A program made the translations under genes and the position numbers. Shown piece by piece: positions 37,811-50,835 of a stretch of 64,000 nt of DNA. This DNA is from Utricularia gibba (Eukaryota; Streptophyta; Magnoliopsida; Lamiales; Lentibulariaceae), in contig NEEC01000007.1 in the NCBI GenBank assembly GCA_002189035.1, positions 434,001-498,000 of the forward strand, in the 5' to 3' direction. How positions within the stretch are numbered: the first letter of the stretch is position 1; the number at the start of each line of letters is the position of its first letter. The notes under the pieces are model-generated. The model made no database searches, was not told the DNA's origin, and worked only from the letters and a program-made list of their open reading frames with translations.

Positions 37811-38605
37811 ATGGCAGCTGCAACAATGGCTCTCTCCTCCTCCTCCTTCGCCGGACAGGCGGTGAAGCAGGCTCCCTCGACGCCGGAGCTCACCGGAAAG
37901 GGAAGGATCTCAATGAGGAGAACCATCACCAAGTCCACCTCAAGCAGCCCCTGGTACGGCCCTGACCGTGTTAAGTTCTTGGGTCCCTTCTCCGGCGCCA
38001 CCCCGAGCTACCTCACCGGAGAATTCCCCGGAGACTACGGATGGGACACCGCTGGCCTCTCTGCCGACCCTGAAACCTTTGCAAAGAACCGTGAGTTGGA
38101 GGTGATCCATGCCAGGTGGGCTATGCTTGGTGCTCTTGGAATCGTCTTCCCCGAGCTATTGGCCAAGAACGGTGTCAAATTCGGGGAAGCCGTCTGGTTC
38201 AAGGCAGGCGCTCAGATCTTCAGCGAGGGTGGCCTTGATTACTTGGGCAACCCTGGTTTGGTTCATGCCCAGAGCATCTTGGCCATCTGGGCCGTCCAAG
38301 TTGTCCTGATGGGCGCCGTCGAAGGCTACCGCATCTCCGGTGGACCCCTCGGAGACATCACCGATCCCCTTTACCCCGGAGGCAGCTTTGACCCCCTGGG
38401 ATTGGCAGATGATCCAGAGGCCTTCGCTGAGCTCAAGGTCAAGGAGATCAAGAATGGACGGCTAGCCATGTTCTCCGTCTTTGGCTTCTTTGTACAGGCC
38501 ATCGTCACCGGAAAGGGACCATTGGAGAACCTCTCCGATCACCTCGCCGACCCCGTCAACAACAACGCCTGGGCTTATGCCACCAACTTCGTCCCCGGCA
38601 AATGA
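37811..38605 (+). CDS. LHCB1: light-harvesting chlorophyll a/b-binding protein of LHCII (Lhcb1-like)
   Basis: An intronless 264-residue ORF. A transit peptide of about 34 residues ([18 protein letters not shown]...) precedes a mature start near [12 protein letters not shown], with phosphorylatable Thr residues used in state transitions. WYGPDR is the trimerisation motif. Helix signatures [16 protein letters not shown] and [19 protein letters not shown] carry the Glu/Arg pairs and chlorophyll ligands, and the end is [10 protein letters not shown]. The protein binds chlorophylls and xanthophylls in the thylakoid as PSII antenna. Lack of introns and [22 protein letters not shown] favour Lhcb1, while RRT at the mature N-terminus is Lhcb2-like. 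The usually conserved Cys in GALGCVFPE is Ile here. Confidence 0.93.
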   Translation: MAAATMALSSSSFAGQAVKQAPSTPELTGKGRISMRRTITKSTSSSPWYGPDRVKFLGPFSGATPSYLTGEFPGDYGWDTAGLSADPETFAKNRELEVIHARWAMLGALGIVFPELLAKNGVKFGEAVWFKAGAQIFSEGGLDYLGNPGLVHAQSILAIWAVQVVLMGAVEGYRISGGPLGDITDPLYPGGSFDPLGLADDPEAFAELKVKEIKNGRLAMFSVFGFFVQAIVTGKGPLENLSDHLADPVNNNAWAYATNFVPGK

Positions 38606-38808
38606 AAATCCTTAACTTCTCATGTTTGATGGCAAGTTTCAGTGAGCTTTAAGGGAACATTTTACTGTACATTTCCTTGGCAACTCTGGTTTTCATTGCT
38701 CTCTAATCAAAACTAAACAATGCTACCAAATGCAGCAGCAAAACATAGCTTAAACACAACCAACACAGTTGTGTAACCTAAAGAATGAACCAACCTAGAC
38801 GACGTGTA

Positions 38809-41800
38809 TCAAGAAATACTTAAATTGGCTGCCTTTCCCCTGGCAACAGAGCTTCGGTATAGCTCTTCATACTGAATAGCTGAAGATCCCCAACTAAAGT
38901 CTATATTCATCACCTTTTCAACCAGCTGATTCCAATTGTCAGTATCGTTATTGTAGAGATCAAACGCTCGTTCCATTGCATGGTTGAGTCCCTGAATCAT
39001 TCATGACTGTGAGCTACAGAGACAACAAAATGAGTTCTTTGCTCTTATTGGATGGCTTACTTTCTCATCAGCACTACAAAATGTGAATCCATTTCTATAC
39101 AGGACTGGTGTTTCATCATCATGGACATCAAACACGCTGCAAGAATAAGGTGGATCAAGTTTAATTGCCGAAGGAGATGAGAGCTGTAGAGAAATTATGT
39201 TGTACCTGTCGCCAAGTCCACCAGTCTTCCGAGCGATTGGAATGGCACCATATCGCATGCCGATCATCTACATATGTGCAACAGAGGTATGATCATCTCC
39301 TGAATATCTCATTCTTAAGTCTGTAGTTCGTGTTGATAAGATACCAATACCTGTGTTAGCCCACATGGCTCAAAGAGAGAAGGAATAATATACATATCTG
39401 AGGCTGCAAAGATCAAGTGCGCTAGAGATTCATCGTATTTCAGAACCAATCGTGCATGCTCATCAGACTTGAGTTGGTTGCTGAGTTCCTCAAATTCTCT
39501 CTGCAGAACACAACCATCATTTTTCAACAATCGTAGTTGGGTGGTGAAAAAAGATATCAGCAATAGTCAGTAATTTTTTTTTTTTTTTTTGGATGGGGAG
39601 AGGGTATCACCACTACCAGCGAAAAAAAAAAAAAACCAACAGATCAACAATAAAAAAAAATGCTGGAAAACAGCACTATCCTGAATTGAGGGGACAGGAC
39701 TTGAACCAAGGAGAACGAACTGACCACCAAGCTCCAGCGTCCGGAAGATTGCATACCTTATGAGATGTGTACCTTTTTGTGTAACCAGTCTGGTTATGCA
39801 TGCAACCTGCCATGTTAAAAATTGTAAATTGAATGGAGACTTTGGGCAGAGGAATCCCAATCAGCACTAAGAAAAGCACGTCTGTGATTTGCTTTACCAG
39901 TGGTTGCCTCGTGTTAGCTGAAGACAGCCCCAGGCATCTTCTCAATTCTGCTTTGTTAACTGCTTTTCCACCAATGTCGTTGGAATCATAATGTACTTTC
40001 AAAAAAGGATCGGTTGCAGGATTCCAAGCATCAGTATCAATTCCATTCAAAATACCAACGAATTTTCTGGAATATAAGTTTAGTGTTGATTGCAGGCCTC
40101 TTCCACCCTGCAACATGTGAATATATATCATCAGTGCAGAAGATGGAATAACTCTCCATCTCAAGTTTAACAACATTTTTATTCGAAAGAAAAAAAGTCC
40201 TTTTGGACACAGCAGAGTGTTTTTCCAGGATGCTACATATAGAGTGTGAAATTTTTACCTCTGGAGTGAGCACCTCTTTGGCATAAGATGGTGAAACAGT
40301 GGTTACAATATTAGAGAAAACAATTGCGCCCTGGTAAGTGGAGAAACCATAAGAAGGGCAAAGAAAGGTTTCAAGTGAGATGATTGTGACTAAATATGTA
40401 CTGATGCACAGGCAAGGGGAAAAAAGAAAGAAACGATAAATCATGCGGTTACCTTAACGGGGTTGACCCTGTCAATGACAAAGTTGTCCTGCATTCTATC
40501 AGGTCTGTTTAGGTGGTTCACATCAAGACCACAAGATGCCAAGGCTGAAGCTGGAGTGGATCCCTGATACTCAATATTGTGAAATGTAAAACATATACGG
40601 GCTGAGTTCAACCCTCTGTGCACATACAAATCCCAGTAGAGGGGTGCCTGACAAAATAAAAGACCAGAATGGGGTAAAAAAAGGAAATAGTACTTAGCGG
40701 ATACAGATGCAAGAAGTTGAAAACAATCATACAACAAATGCTGTCTGCCAATCATGGCAATGAATGATGTCTGGTTTCTTGCCGGCTTGAAGAAGTAATT
40801 CAAGTGCTGCCCTGCTAAAGAATGAGAACCGTCTAAAATCATCATGCTCACCATAAACTTGACCCCTCCAGAAGAACTTGTCCGGGTGGTGAGGCTCAAT
40901 TAAGTAAACAGGCAGGCCTGGAATTACATTACAACACAACCAAAGTATTAAGCTCGAAATCTCCCATAGGAAAGGAAACTGATAATAAGAAGATTCAGAC
41001 CTTCAACAATCCCAACCCAGATTTTGTTTTGAAAAATTTTGCCATCAAAATATGAGTCTACTGGCAATTCCAAAGCCTGTAGGAAAGTAAACATTCAGTC
41101 AATGGTAGTCGTAAAGTGCAAGAACACAACTCCATGCACAGACTATTAAGAAAAAATAACACCTCATATTTTATGTACCTTTAAGTCCTTAATGATCTCA
41201 TGATTAATGCAATCATATTTTGGCAGAATAACTTCTACAAGGTGACCTTTCTCCTGCAGTGCTTTACTCAGTCCAGTCACCACATCCCCCAGACCACCAA
41301 CCTTAGCGAAGAAAAAAATTAGTCCATGATTGAATTCATTGTTGCAAGCATTAAAAAATATAAATTGAGAAAATAAATCACATAGAAAGAAGAAATTTGA
41401 CTGCTGTATCAGCATTCAAGATATCAATCAGCATACACATCTCTGAATGACTATATCTATTCTACACATAGCCCACAAGTGATTAGATAATGCATTTAGC
41501 AAGCCAAATCAAATTGTCCTTGTGTTGCATACACCAAGATCACGGAACAGTAAAATGAGATCTAGCACGTGGAACAAAAAAAATGCATACCTTAGCCACT
41601 GGAGCCATTTCTGCTGCAATGTGTATTATATGTAACCTCCTGAATGACAACAGAGACAGTCACATAACCTGGAAGCACATTAGAAGAAGAGCTTTCATTT
41701 GTGATGCATACCGTGTTGTTGAGGATATCAATTTGCGAAATGAAGAAATCATTTCATCATCTTTCTTTTCCATAGATGACATATACGCATCAGAAACACT

Positions 41801-43803
41801 TTTCTTTCTGTTCCAAATCATATCTCTCAAGGAGTTAGCTTCCTCCACAGATATTTTCTTTTCAAGAAACCATCCATCCACTATCAGTAATAAACGACTC
41901 CAAAATTCCCAAGGAAGTTCATGTAAAGATGGAGACGTTTCCATATTTTCCCTATTTTTGTTTTCCTTCTTCAAAAGGCTCAACGCATTCTGAAATTCCG
42001 TCACAGAATCTTTATATTCTACAATTTGCGAATGAATCTCTTCATCAGATTTTTGCAGGAACTCATCCAAAGCTCTAATCCTATGCTGCATTAACTCATG
42101 TTGTTTTTCTATTTTCTTGGCATCATTTAAAAATTCTACTAGCTGCTCAACCCTTTCACATAGCTCTTCGTTTTGCTCAAGTAATTGGGCAGTTTGTTCA
42201 TCCGGTTTAGTAACCTTGGCTAGCTCACCTTGTAGATATTCTACCTTCTCATGCAGATATTTGCACTCCAACTCCAAACTAGAAACTTTTGAAGAATCTT
42301 TGCGAGAACCAGCAAGCTCAAGCTCCAACTCCTCCAAAGAAGACTCTACAATTGTTTGCTCTTTCTCAAGTACTTCAAGTCGTTCATCAGCTTTTTGGAG
42401 GTTTCCGATCTCATCTTTTAGTACCTGTATTTCATCCTTTAAGGAAATGTTCTCACTCCTTAAAACACTCAGCTCTTCACTTAAACATTTTACAACTTCA
42501 GCCTGTGAGGCAGCAAGATTGTTACTGATGTCTTGAACGTCTTCAATTTTATAACCATTTGACATTTCTGCACGTACTTTCTCCTGTTCGGCCAGTTTCA
42601 GCCGTGCATCAGTTTCAGCCATCTTCATCTCCAAAAGGTGTACTTTTTCCTGCAAAACCTCTTTCTCCCTGTGCATCTTTTCACGATCTCCAATGGCACA
42701 GATATGGGCTTCATGAAGCAGACGTATGTCTATATGATAAAACATTCCATTTCAGTTTTATGAAGTACTCAGATAGCCCAAAAAAGTTTCAAACATCCAA
42801 AAGGTTGATGATTCCAAAAGCATGTGAAAGTAAATATAACTTACTCCGTTCAGCAGTTCTTATCATAAAAAGTAAATCTTGAAGGTGACCCCTTGGCATC
42901 TTGTCTCGTTCATCTAATATAGCCAACTACATTTCAAAAAGGTGAACAATAACTAAACAAACAAAAACATAAGGAAACGCAGTTAAAACAATGTCCCGGA
43001 AGAATAGCAATGATAAACTTTCAAACATTTATCTTGAATACTTCGTTAAATGAGCAGTTAACGAACACATTGTCAACTTGAAAAATTTTGATATAATATG
43101 CTGAGAGGAAACCGATCAAATAAATCATGATCTATACTTTCCAACAAGTTGTAACTCATACTTGATTTTCATTTAGGGGGAAATAACCGATCACACTTTC
43201 AGAATTTGAATATGATGATTCCACTGTCTGCATAGATCTGGCACCATTTGGCACAAAAGAATTGCTTCCATCGTTCTTAACAGAATATATGGCATCAGGA
43301 ACGACAGAAATGCTGCCATTAGAAGACACGGTTTCTTCATTTCGATCTAAGCTCATATCCTTGTCCATGATAATTTTTGATCTGTTCCCGCGAACTGGCT
43401 GGAAACCCTTTGGTTTGGGATGCACATGGCTGCGTTTCTTCAAATGACTTCTCTTTTTATGAAAGCTGCAAGGTTTTGGAATCAAAATAACCAGGTTTCA
43501 GAAAGAGGGGAATTGATACTAATCCAAAACTAGGAAATGATACAGGTTTTGTGTTAAAACTAGCATTCATCCACCAAGATCATCAAATGCTGCACGCCCG
43601 GCTGACATCAAGGCAAGCGAAATGCGGTAAGACAGAAGCCTAAACCTATTAGTACCTGATATTATCCCGTCGACTCCCACAAAAAGTAGGTACCAAGCAA
43701 TGGGTGTGAGCCGACGCTTGAAGTGGAACATGAGCACCTCCGACCAGCTGACCGCCGAGCAAAGACGCCTGCAGCGCCACCGACTCCATCGATTTTCACG
43801 CAC
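38809..43803 (-). CDS. SS4: starch synthase IV (granule-initiating glycosyltransferase 5)
   Basis: Plastidial ADP-glucose:alpha-glucan synthase that initiates starch granules. Many exons from 43803 to 38809. The N-terminal half is unique to SS4: a basic segment ([17 protein letters not shown]) and long coiled coils (about 42740-41700, e.g. [20 protein letters not shown]). The catalytic half has [16 protein letters not shown] (ADP-glucose loop), [83 protein letters not shown] and the KTGGLGD motif. The C-terminus reads GKAANLSIS. Splicing exon 1 at about 43621 (AATAG/GTTTAG) joins frame to exon 2 at 43467. The start at 43803 gives an Arg/Ser-rich transit-like N-terminus; a later in-frame Met (MFHFKRRL) is the alternative. 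All catalytic exons join in frame. Confidence 0.9.
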
Positions 43804-44626
43804 TCACATCAACAGCCCGTTGCTTCTCAGAAAAAAGCTCCAAAGCCGTTGCGTAGGCCCAAAGACTTCGGCTTTACTTCGTTGCAATCTTCTCCGCACG
43901 GGGAGGCTTCGCATCTACTTCGGAGGGGATTTTCCGCTGTACCCCGGTGTACATACGGCAGGCACACGTGTCAACGACGTAGCACCTGAGCAGGTGACAC
44001 GCGATTTTTTTTCAATTTAAATATTTTTTTTGAAAGCAAACTCAGACGATGCTTGAAATTCATTGGCCAACCTCGCCAAGAAGATTGAAAAGGAACGAAT
44101 CGATGTTGTTCCTGTGGCTCAAAATTGTTACAAGTTCCACTGGCAACCTGCAGCTGCTTGGTTCAACCCCAACTCAAACGTGTGTAACTCGATTCTTCAC
44201 AAAAGTGCAGCGATAATGATCATGCTTTCACAGTTTCTTCCTGGGGGCAGTTTTCTAATCGTAATGGGTTTTACCATACCACTGTAAATTCCCTGAGTTT
44301 TTGTAGTGAAAGTATGCCCTTTTCGTCAAAACTTCCTCTTGACAGTGTTTGAAGAATATTTCTTTCTTGACATCTCTGATGTGCATCCAACATGGCTTAT
44401 GAAACAAGGAATGCTTGTTTACGTGTACTGCTCTTTCTTCTTTCCTGACTTGAACACAAAGGTATTAGCTTTACAGCCATACCTAGATTCTGAAGAACAA
44501 ACACCCTGACAAGAAAAGAACCAAGATCCCCTGATATCTATTTAAGTTCCGGGTGTCAAGCTCAGAAATGTACTCTGCATCAAGAATTAAGAACAATCTC
44601 GTGTACACAGCATACATCATCCAGGG
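43804..44626. promoter_or_regulatory. shared upstream region of divergent SS4 and AWPM-19 genes
   Basis: The two genes are divergent across about 820 bases. The left part (43804-43990) is GC-rich and may be SS4 leader; a CACGTG core is at about 43966. The right part leads into the AWPM-19 ATG. ORFs of 67-106 codons here are not recognised. Confidence 0.45.
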
Positions 44627-45356
44627 ATGGCTGCTGGGCAACTGAGGCCTGTGGCTGGGCTGCTTCTGGCACTCAACTTCTGCATGTATGCAATAGTTTT
44701 AGGTATCGGAGGCTGGGCTGTTAACAGAGCTATTGACCATGGCTTCATAATTGGTATAACCCTCTTTTGATCTTCTTCCATGGTTCTTGATTCCGATGCA
44801 TTCACTCAGAGACTGTTGGTTTCTCTCAATGTACATGCAACAGGTCCAGGACTCTCTCTGCCAGCCCATTTCTCACCGATATACTTTCCAATGGGCAACG
44901 CTGCGACAGGATTCTTCATCCTGTTCTCCCTCATCGCCGCTGTGGTCGGAATCGCATCATTAATCTCCGGATTGAACCATCTTAGCTTCTGGGACGCAGA
45001 CAGCTTGCCCGCTGCTGCCTCTAGCGCCACCATCGCTTGGGCTCTGACTCTTCTCGCCATGGGGTATCCCCCTCTTTCTTTTCCCCAATTGTTAAAACTT
45101 CAGCCAATGATCCTCTACTAATTCTGCTACCATTTTCAGCTTTGCTTCTAAAGAGATCGAGCTATCCGACAGAAATGCGCGTCTGGTAAGTGCCCTTCTC
45201 ACCAGGACGCAGTAGAACGATAAGACAGAGAGCTTATCCAACTAATGTTCGTGTTTCTTGCAGCGAACAGTGGAAGCATTCATCATCATCCTCTCTGCAA
45301 CTCAACTCTTTTACATAGCCGCCATCCACGGGGCTTCAACCAGGAGGAGAGGCTGA
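44627..45356 (+). CDS. AWPM-19-like membrane protein
   Basis: Four exons: 44627-44753, 44844-45063, 45140-45185 and 45264-45356, for 161 residues with all phases in agreement. Four hydrophobic segments are visible: LLLALNFCMYAIVLGIGGWAV, TGFFILFSLIAAVVGIASLI, SSATIAWALTLLAMGF and VEAFIIILSATQLFYIAAIH. SGLNHLSFWDADSLPAAASS matches the family signature GGNHIRFWRSDSLAAA. AWPM-19 proteins are plasma-membrane proteins induced by ABA and cold; a rice member has been reported as an ABA importer. The start MAAGQLRPVAGLLLAL is the first Met of the frame after a leader. Confidence 0.88.
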
Positions 45357-45879
45357 CGTCACGCAGTTTGATTGCTGATTGTTTTTTTCTCGAAATTTTT
45401 ATTCGTTGTAAAAATTGTGTGCATCAAATAAAAAGGTGTGTGCTATTTTATTATTCTTCAAATTTCCAATATACTCGAAACGACGTCGTGTTCGAAATTA
45501 ATTCAACTATTTTAGAATTTTTATGATAAAATTATGGAGCTTTAATATTATTGGATTATTGTTAATAGAATCTCAATAATTATTTGTCATTTTATTTAAT
45601 TAAGGCTTCTAAAATGGATTTTTAAAATATGTTTATTAACATCATTTTGAGAAATGAGAACATAAAAGCGAGGCCAGGCTGTGGCTTGTCTGGAATTGGA
45701 TCCACCGAAATCTCGTCGACGGTAACCTACGCCGTGGTTTCCGGCCTAGGAGGTGGGAGCCAAGTTCGGAGTTCTGATTTTTACAGAAAATTCTGCTTTG
45801 GATTGGGAGTTGAAGAAGTCTACGCGGATTTTTCCGGTATAAATCGCGCGCGGCATCACTCTGCTGGAAAGACTCCGCC
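45357..45879. other. intergenic, AWPM-19 3' flank and SH3P3 promoter
   Basis: AT-rich after about 45400, with no gene recognised. From 45660 the DNA becomes more GC-rich and is probably SH3P3 leader, ending in GCCATGG at the start codon. Confidence 0.5.
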
Positions 45880-47940
45880 ATGGATGCTCTACGAAAGCAA
45901 GCGAACAAAATCAGAGACCAAGTGGCCAAGCAGCAACAGGTGGTGTGGCCGATCTTTTTTTTTTTTAAACTGAATCGTAGTTGAGGATCAATTAAGTTAA
46001 TAGGGAGTGCGGTTACTTGAATCTGTAGGCTGTGATAAAGCAGCTCAGCGTGAGCGGTTACGAGAGCTCGGATGTTATGGTCACTGATGAGTTGGAATTG
46101 CAGATGCATCAGCAGTTGGAGAAATTGTATAGGTCCACTCGCTCTGCTAGGGTAATTATCTTCCAGAACGTTTCAATGGTGCTGAAGTTGCTTTCTTTGT
46201 TTAAGGCATTTATAAGATATTCATTAAATGAGTTTTTTGGGGTGTTTTTGTTTATGATTCATGGGATTTTTTTTCTTTTGTTTTACTTTGGTGCAGGATT
46301 TTCAGAAGGAAGTCGTCAAAGCTGCTGAGGGATTGACAGCAATCGGCTACAAACATATAGAAGTTGGTGAGTCCATTTGTTGCAGATTTGGCAAGATTTA
46401 TGTATTTTTTTTTATGTATCACACGCTTAAGTCAGTGCTACATTGCATCCTGGTAGTTAGGAACCAAGTTATCCGAAGATTGTGCTAAATATGGGGTTGA
46501 TAATGCTGGTGATGACGAGATTCTGGCGAAGGCTGCTTCTGCTTATGGGGATGCACGTAAAATAGTGGAGAAGGAGCAAGAGGATTTTAATAAGTTATTG
46601 TTTGAACAGGTTTTCTGACATCCGCTTTCCTTGTTATCATATTCTATGGATTGTTTTTTGAATGGTCTTTATTACAATTCTTGAGAATTCATATGTACTA
46701 TTGAAACTGTATTGGAAGATGAGTAACCAAAAAACACAAGGACAATGTTGCTATGTATCATGTTCCATTTTCTTACTCTCATGAAACTTTAGGTGCAGAG
46801 ATCTAGATGATTTATTTTGATGATGAATTCTATTGTAATTTTTTATTCTACTGTAGGTTCTAGAACCTTTGAGGGCAATAATAACTGGTCCCCCTTTGGA
46901 AGAAGCCCGGAGATTGGCTCAACGATATAGTAAAATGAGACAAGAAGCTGAGGCGCAGGTTTTTAAAAAATAATTAAAAAAAACATTTTTCGATTCTTCA
47001 AGCACCTAACAACATGTGATCCTGTTTTCTTGATTCTATTTGAAATATATGCAGTCAGCTGAAGTGTTTAAGAGACAAGCGCGCGTGAGGGAGTCTCCAA
47101 TCGCGGAGCATGTAGCTAAGCTCCATGTTGCAGAATCTAAAATGCAAGAACTCAGGGCTAACATGGCTGTACTTGGTAAGGAAGCAGCCACAGCATTGTC
47201 TGCAGTACAATCACAGCAGCAGAGGCTCACTTTCCAAAGACTTGTTGCAATGGTAACATAGTTGATAGCCTGATCACAAAAAATAGATTCATCTGACTAA
47301 AATCAACATATTAGTATGCTTGTGTTCCTTCCATGTTAGATTGAAGGTGAAAGACTATATCACGAGAGGGTTGCCACAATCCTGAGCAATATCGAAGCTG
47401 AGGTACGTCCTCTTGGCATGTCAACCCGCATGATTTAAATCTCAGACAACGTGTTGCCTCAAATTTCGAGCAGATGGTCTCAGAGAAGCAGAGGAAGGAG
47501 GCAGCCCCACCCGTTGCCCCAGCCAACGGCTCCACGCAAAAAACCAAGTACTTTCTAGCAGAGGTATCCAATAAACCCAAAGTATGATCATCGATATTCA
47601 GTAATGAAGCTAACATGCCCTTTCCTTGGTGCTCTCCTTCTACCACAGGCAATGCATGCTTTTGAAGCTGCATCAGATAAGGAACTGAGCTTGGAAGTTG
47701 GAGATTTTGTCGTCGTTCGAAAGGTTTTCTAACTGCCCGCTCTATCTTCTGTGTACCGATATCCGGATCATCTATTATCATCAACCTTATAGAGCGTGCT
47801 TCACTACCGCTCTTATTCAGGTGAGTCCATCCGGATGGTCCGAAGGAGAATGCAAGGGAAGAGCTGGTTGGTTCCCAACTGCATACGTAGAGAAACGCCT
47901 GAGGAATCCCACAAGCTACACTGCCACTGAACCTTTCTGA
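45880..47940 (+). CDS. SH3P3: SH3P3-type BAR/SH3-domain endocytic adaptor
   Basis: The first exon encodes MDALRKQANKIRDQVAKQQQ. Later exons give QLSVSGYESSDVMVTDELEL, YRSTRSAR, DFQKEVVKAAEG, GTKLSEDCAKYGVDNAGDDE, KEQEDFNKLLFEQVLEPLRA, PLEEARRLAQRYSKMRQEAE and MQELRANMAVLGKEA, all of it the helical BAR-like domain. The C-terminal SH3 domain reads FEAASDKELSLEVGDFVVVR, SGWSEGECKGRAGWFPTAYV. YESSDVMV and FNKLL are closer to SH3P3 than to SH3P1/2. The family tubulates membranes and acts in clathrin-mediated endocytosis, cell-plate formation and autophagy with dynamin-related partners. The E-A-M-H-A-F junction of the SH3 domain is slightly divergent (family VIHPF). Confidence 0.9.
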
Positions 47941-48269
47941 ATGCAGCAGCTACTTCGGGTGCATTTTCTTCTCGTAGGCGGCGATCAAAGGTTTCATGAA
48001 GTTCAGAAGACGACTCACCCAATGCCATGGCCATGGGAGACTACTCTAATCTTGTGCAAGTGTGATATTTGTTCTTCTTCAGATTATTCTAATTAATTTA
48101 TTCCAAGAAATACCTGTTTAAAATATATATATATATATATATTTAATTATAGAATAATCCGCTCTTGGCTTTGGGCTTCTCAAGAATTGGAATGGGCTCG
48201 GCTCGTTATGGAAGTTTTAGACTTCTATATAGCCCAAATGCTGTTCTACTAGCGCGTTTCCTTGGTAGA
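47941..48269. other. SH3P3 3' flank and eIF4E leader, with an AT repeat
   Basis: Contains an (AT)n dinucleotide run at about 48126-48143 followed by GGGCTTT and AGCCCAA site II-like motifs near 48171-48236. The AT run could serve as TATA element for eIF4E. The eIF4E frame is open back to an ATG at 48165. Confidence 0.5.
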
Positions 48270-49482
48270 ATGGCTGAAGAGGCACAGAAATTGGATCCAA
48301 TCGCCGTCGGGGAAGGAGACGAGAGCACGTTGCCGATTGCGAAGGGGTACGGTGGTGTAGGAGGAGAAGAATCGGAGGCTGAGGAAGGGGAAATTGTTAA
48401 TGGGGATTCAGAAGATGTACCGAAGGCTCTGACGCGACATCCCTTGGAGCATTCGTGGACATTTTGGTTCGATAATCCGTCTGCGAAATCGAAACAGGCC
48501 GCGTGGGGGAGCTCAATTCGCCCCATTTATACCTTCTCCACAGTAGAAGATTTCTGGAGGTAAACCCGCCGTCCGATATTTTTATGGAATACTTCATCTA
48601 TTGGCTTGTTTTCCATGTACGATGTAATTGGGTAATTTTGATTCTTCCAGAATTGTGCCTTTTAATGTTTAGCATTTACTTCGACTGTGATTGTCCAAGA
48701 ATAAGACTGAGATCATGGGCGTTTTCTTTATGTTTTTTTTTTTTCTGGGCTTGCAGCGTCTACAACAATATACACCATCCCAGCAAGCTAGGAGTGGGAG
48801 CGGATTTTCATTGTTTCAAGAATAAGATCGAGCCCAAGTGGGAAGACCCTGTTTGCGCAAATGGGGGGAAGTGGACTGTCGCGTTCTCCAGGGGGAAGTC
48901 GGACACTTCATGGTTGTATACGGTATGTTCTTGATTTCCAAAAATCGTCTACCTATTTCGAGATGCTGAGTTCACTTTCGGCCATCTATCATGCTCTTCC
49001 ATTTGTGAGCCCTTTTCAGTTGCTGGCGATGATCGGAGAACAGTTTGACTATGGAGATGACATCTGTGGGGCAGTTGTGAATGTCCGAGGCAAGCAGGAT
49101 AAAATTTCTCTGTGGACAAAGAATGCTGCCAATGAAGCCTCTCAGGTTTGTTTAAGGAGTCTACACGTTGCTCTCTGTCACACCTTTAGTTGCATTAGGC
49201 CTTTCCATATCAGAAAGGCTTCTACTCCATGCTATGACGATTATCTCTGATGAAGGATTCCCTTTGTATCAATGTTGTTCAGATGAGCATTGGGAAACAG
49301 TGGAAGGAGTTTCTGGACTACAAGGACAACATTGGTTTCATATTCCATGTGAGCTTCATTGTAACCTTAGCCTCCTAACTACCCATCAACATCCTCAGCA
49401 GCTTATATTGATATCCATACACTGGATGCAGGAAGATGCGAAGAAGCTCGAACGGAGTGCTAAAAATCGATACAATGTCTAG
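48270..49482 (+). CDS. EIF4E: translation initiation factor eIF4E (cap-binding)
   Basis: Five exons; the first (48270-48560) encodes [20 protein letters not shown], an acidic variable tail, then [20 protein letters not shown]. Next come [79 protein letters not shown] and the C-terminal [16 protein letters not shown]. Trp residues of the HSWTFWFD and WEDP motifs form the cap-stacking pocket. The acidic N-terminus and [15 protein letters not shown] favour eIF4E over eIF(iso)4E. This gene class is a known recessive-resistance locus against potyviruses in crops. An in-frame ATG at 48165 would add 35 residues that are not conserved. Confidence 0.93.
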
Positions 49483-50758
49483 AAATTTTCATCGGTTATT
49501 TAGCTTGGAGGTAATCTTCTCCCTGGTTTTATATGAACCTGTCTGTGGTTTTCATGCCTTTTCAAAGGCCTTGGATTGAACACTTTGATGTAGCTAAGAT
49601 GTTTCCCTTTTACCTCACTTCTGCTCCTTCAAGTAGAGCAAACCAGAGTTGCTCTCATCCCCCATCTGTTATCTCAAATACCTCCCATCCCAGAAAGTGG
49701 AAAAAATTAAAATTGATTTTTATTCTTAAAAAGGAAAGCTTTGTGTCGTACAATTTAACTATTTTTGGAAATTGAAATTCTGCAAGTTTCTTATTTTTAA
49801 AAAGTGAATATTAATTTTGAAATTTTTTATAATAAAATTGTTTTCTCAAAAACAAATATAATCCAAACATTTAATTACAGAAGTTGGTGGGCCTGTCTGA
49901 ACCTTAGGTACAATGCATCCGAAAGGTATGGGCGTTTAAAAAATCCTATTGATTTACATTTTTTTAAAAAGAAAACAAATGATACTTGACATAAAAAATC
50001 TATTATTGCTTTTAAAAAAAACACATTATTTTATGTGATATAAGAATTAATAAAATTTTATAGATAAAAAATGATTAAATGTGAGGGATCTTTTAAAATG
50101 AGGGATATATTATTACAAGAAAACGACCAATAATATAATAAGCATAAATACACCACCGACATCGCCAATTTAGGTGAATGATAATTGCACCCACCGACAC
50201 GTCAGCTACTTGCATCTCAAGATAGAAATTAAAAAAAACATGCAAAGTGAATGTGTATTTTTTTTTCCTGTTTATTAGTAGTTAATATTACAATTGGTTT
50301 AATATTTGTACCTACCTTTCATTCAATTTCCACCTACTGCAAGAGATAAGAATTGTTAGCTTCACCACATATACCTTAGCTACTAAAATAAAATTAATTT
50401 TTTTACTTAATTCTTTTTTTCTGTAATAATAATTATTTCCTATGTCTTAATTCAAATAATTCTTTAATGGCATCAAAACAACATAATTTATTATATTTAA
50501 TTATTTTTTGTAAGAAATATATTTATTGATTTGATGCTTGTGAATGTTGTTTTGTATCAATGATTTACATTGAATTTAATTTAGTAATTTGTAATTATGT
50601 TTTATGATATTAAAAATAATAAAAACATTATTAAAAGGATTAAATTCATTTTATTCCGGTATTAATGGAAAACAGCGTCGGCGGACTCGACAGTAGTAGA
50701 TCTACATGGGGGGTTGCTATTTATTTAACCGCCGGTTGGCGTCGTGGATTCTTGCGTT
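49483..50758. other. intergenic, AT-rich
   Basis: After the eIF4E 3' flank (to about 49700) the sequence is strongly AT-rich to 50650, with no recognisable gene or repeat. A TATTTATTTAA element at about 50718-50728 may be the TATA box of the GDSL gene. Confidence 0.5.
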
Positions 50759-50803
50759 ATGGCAAGCGGGTACGTGAGGTGGGTGGCTGTTTTGGCGGTG
50801 CTT

Positions 50804-50835
<32 letters not shown>

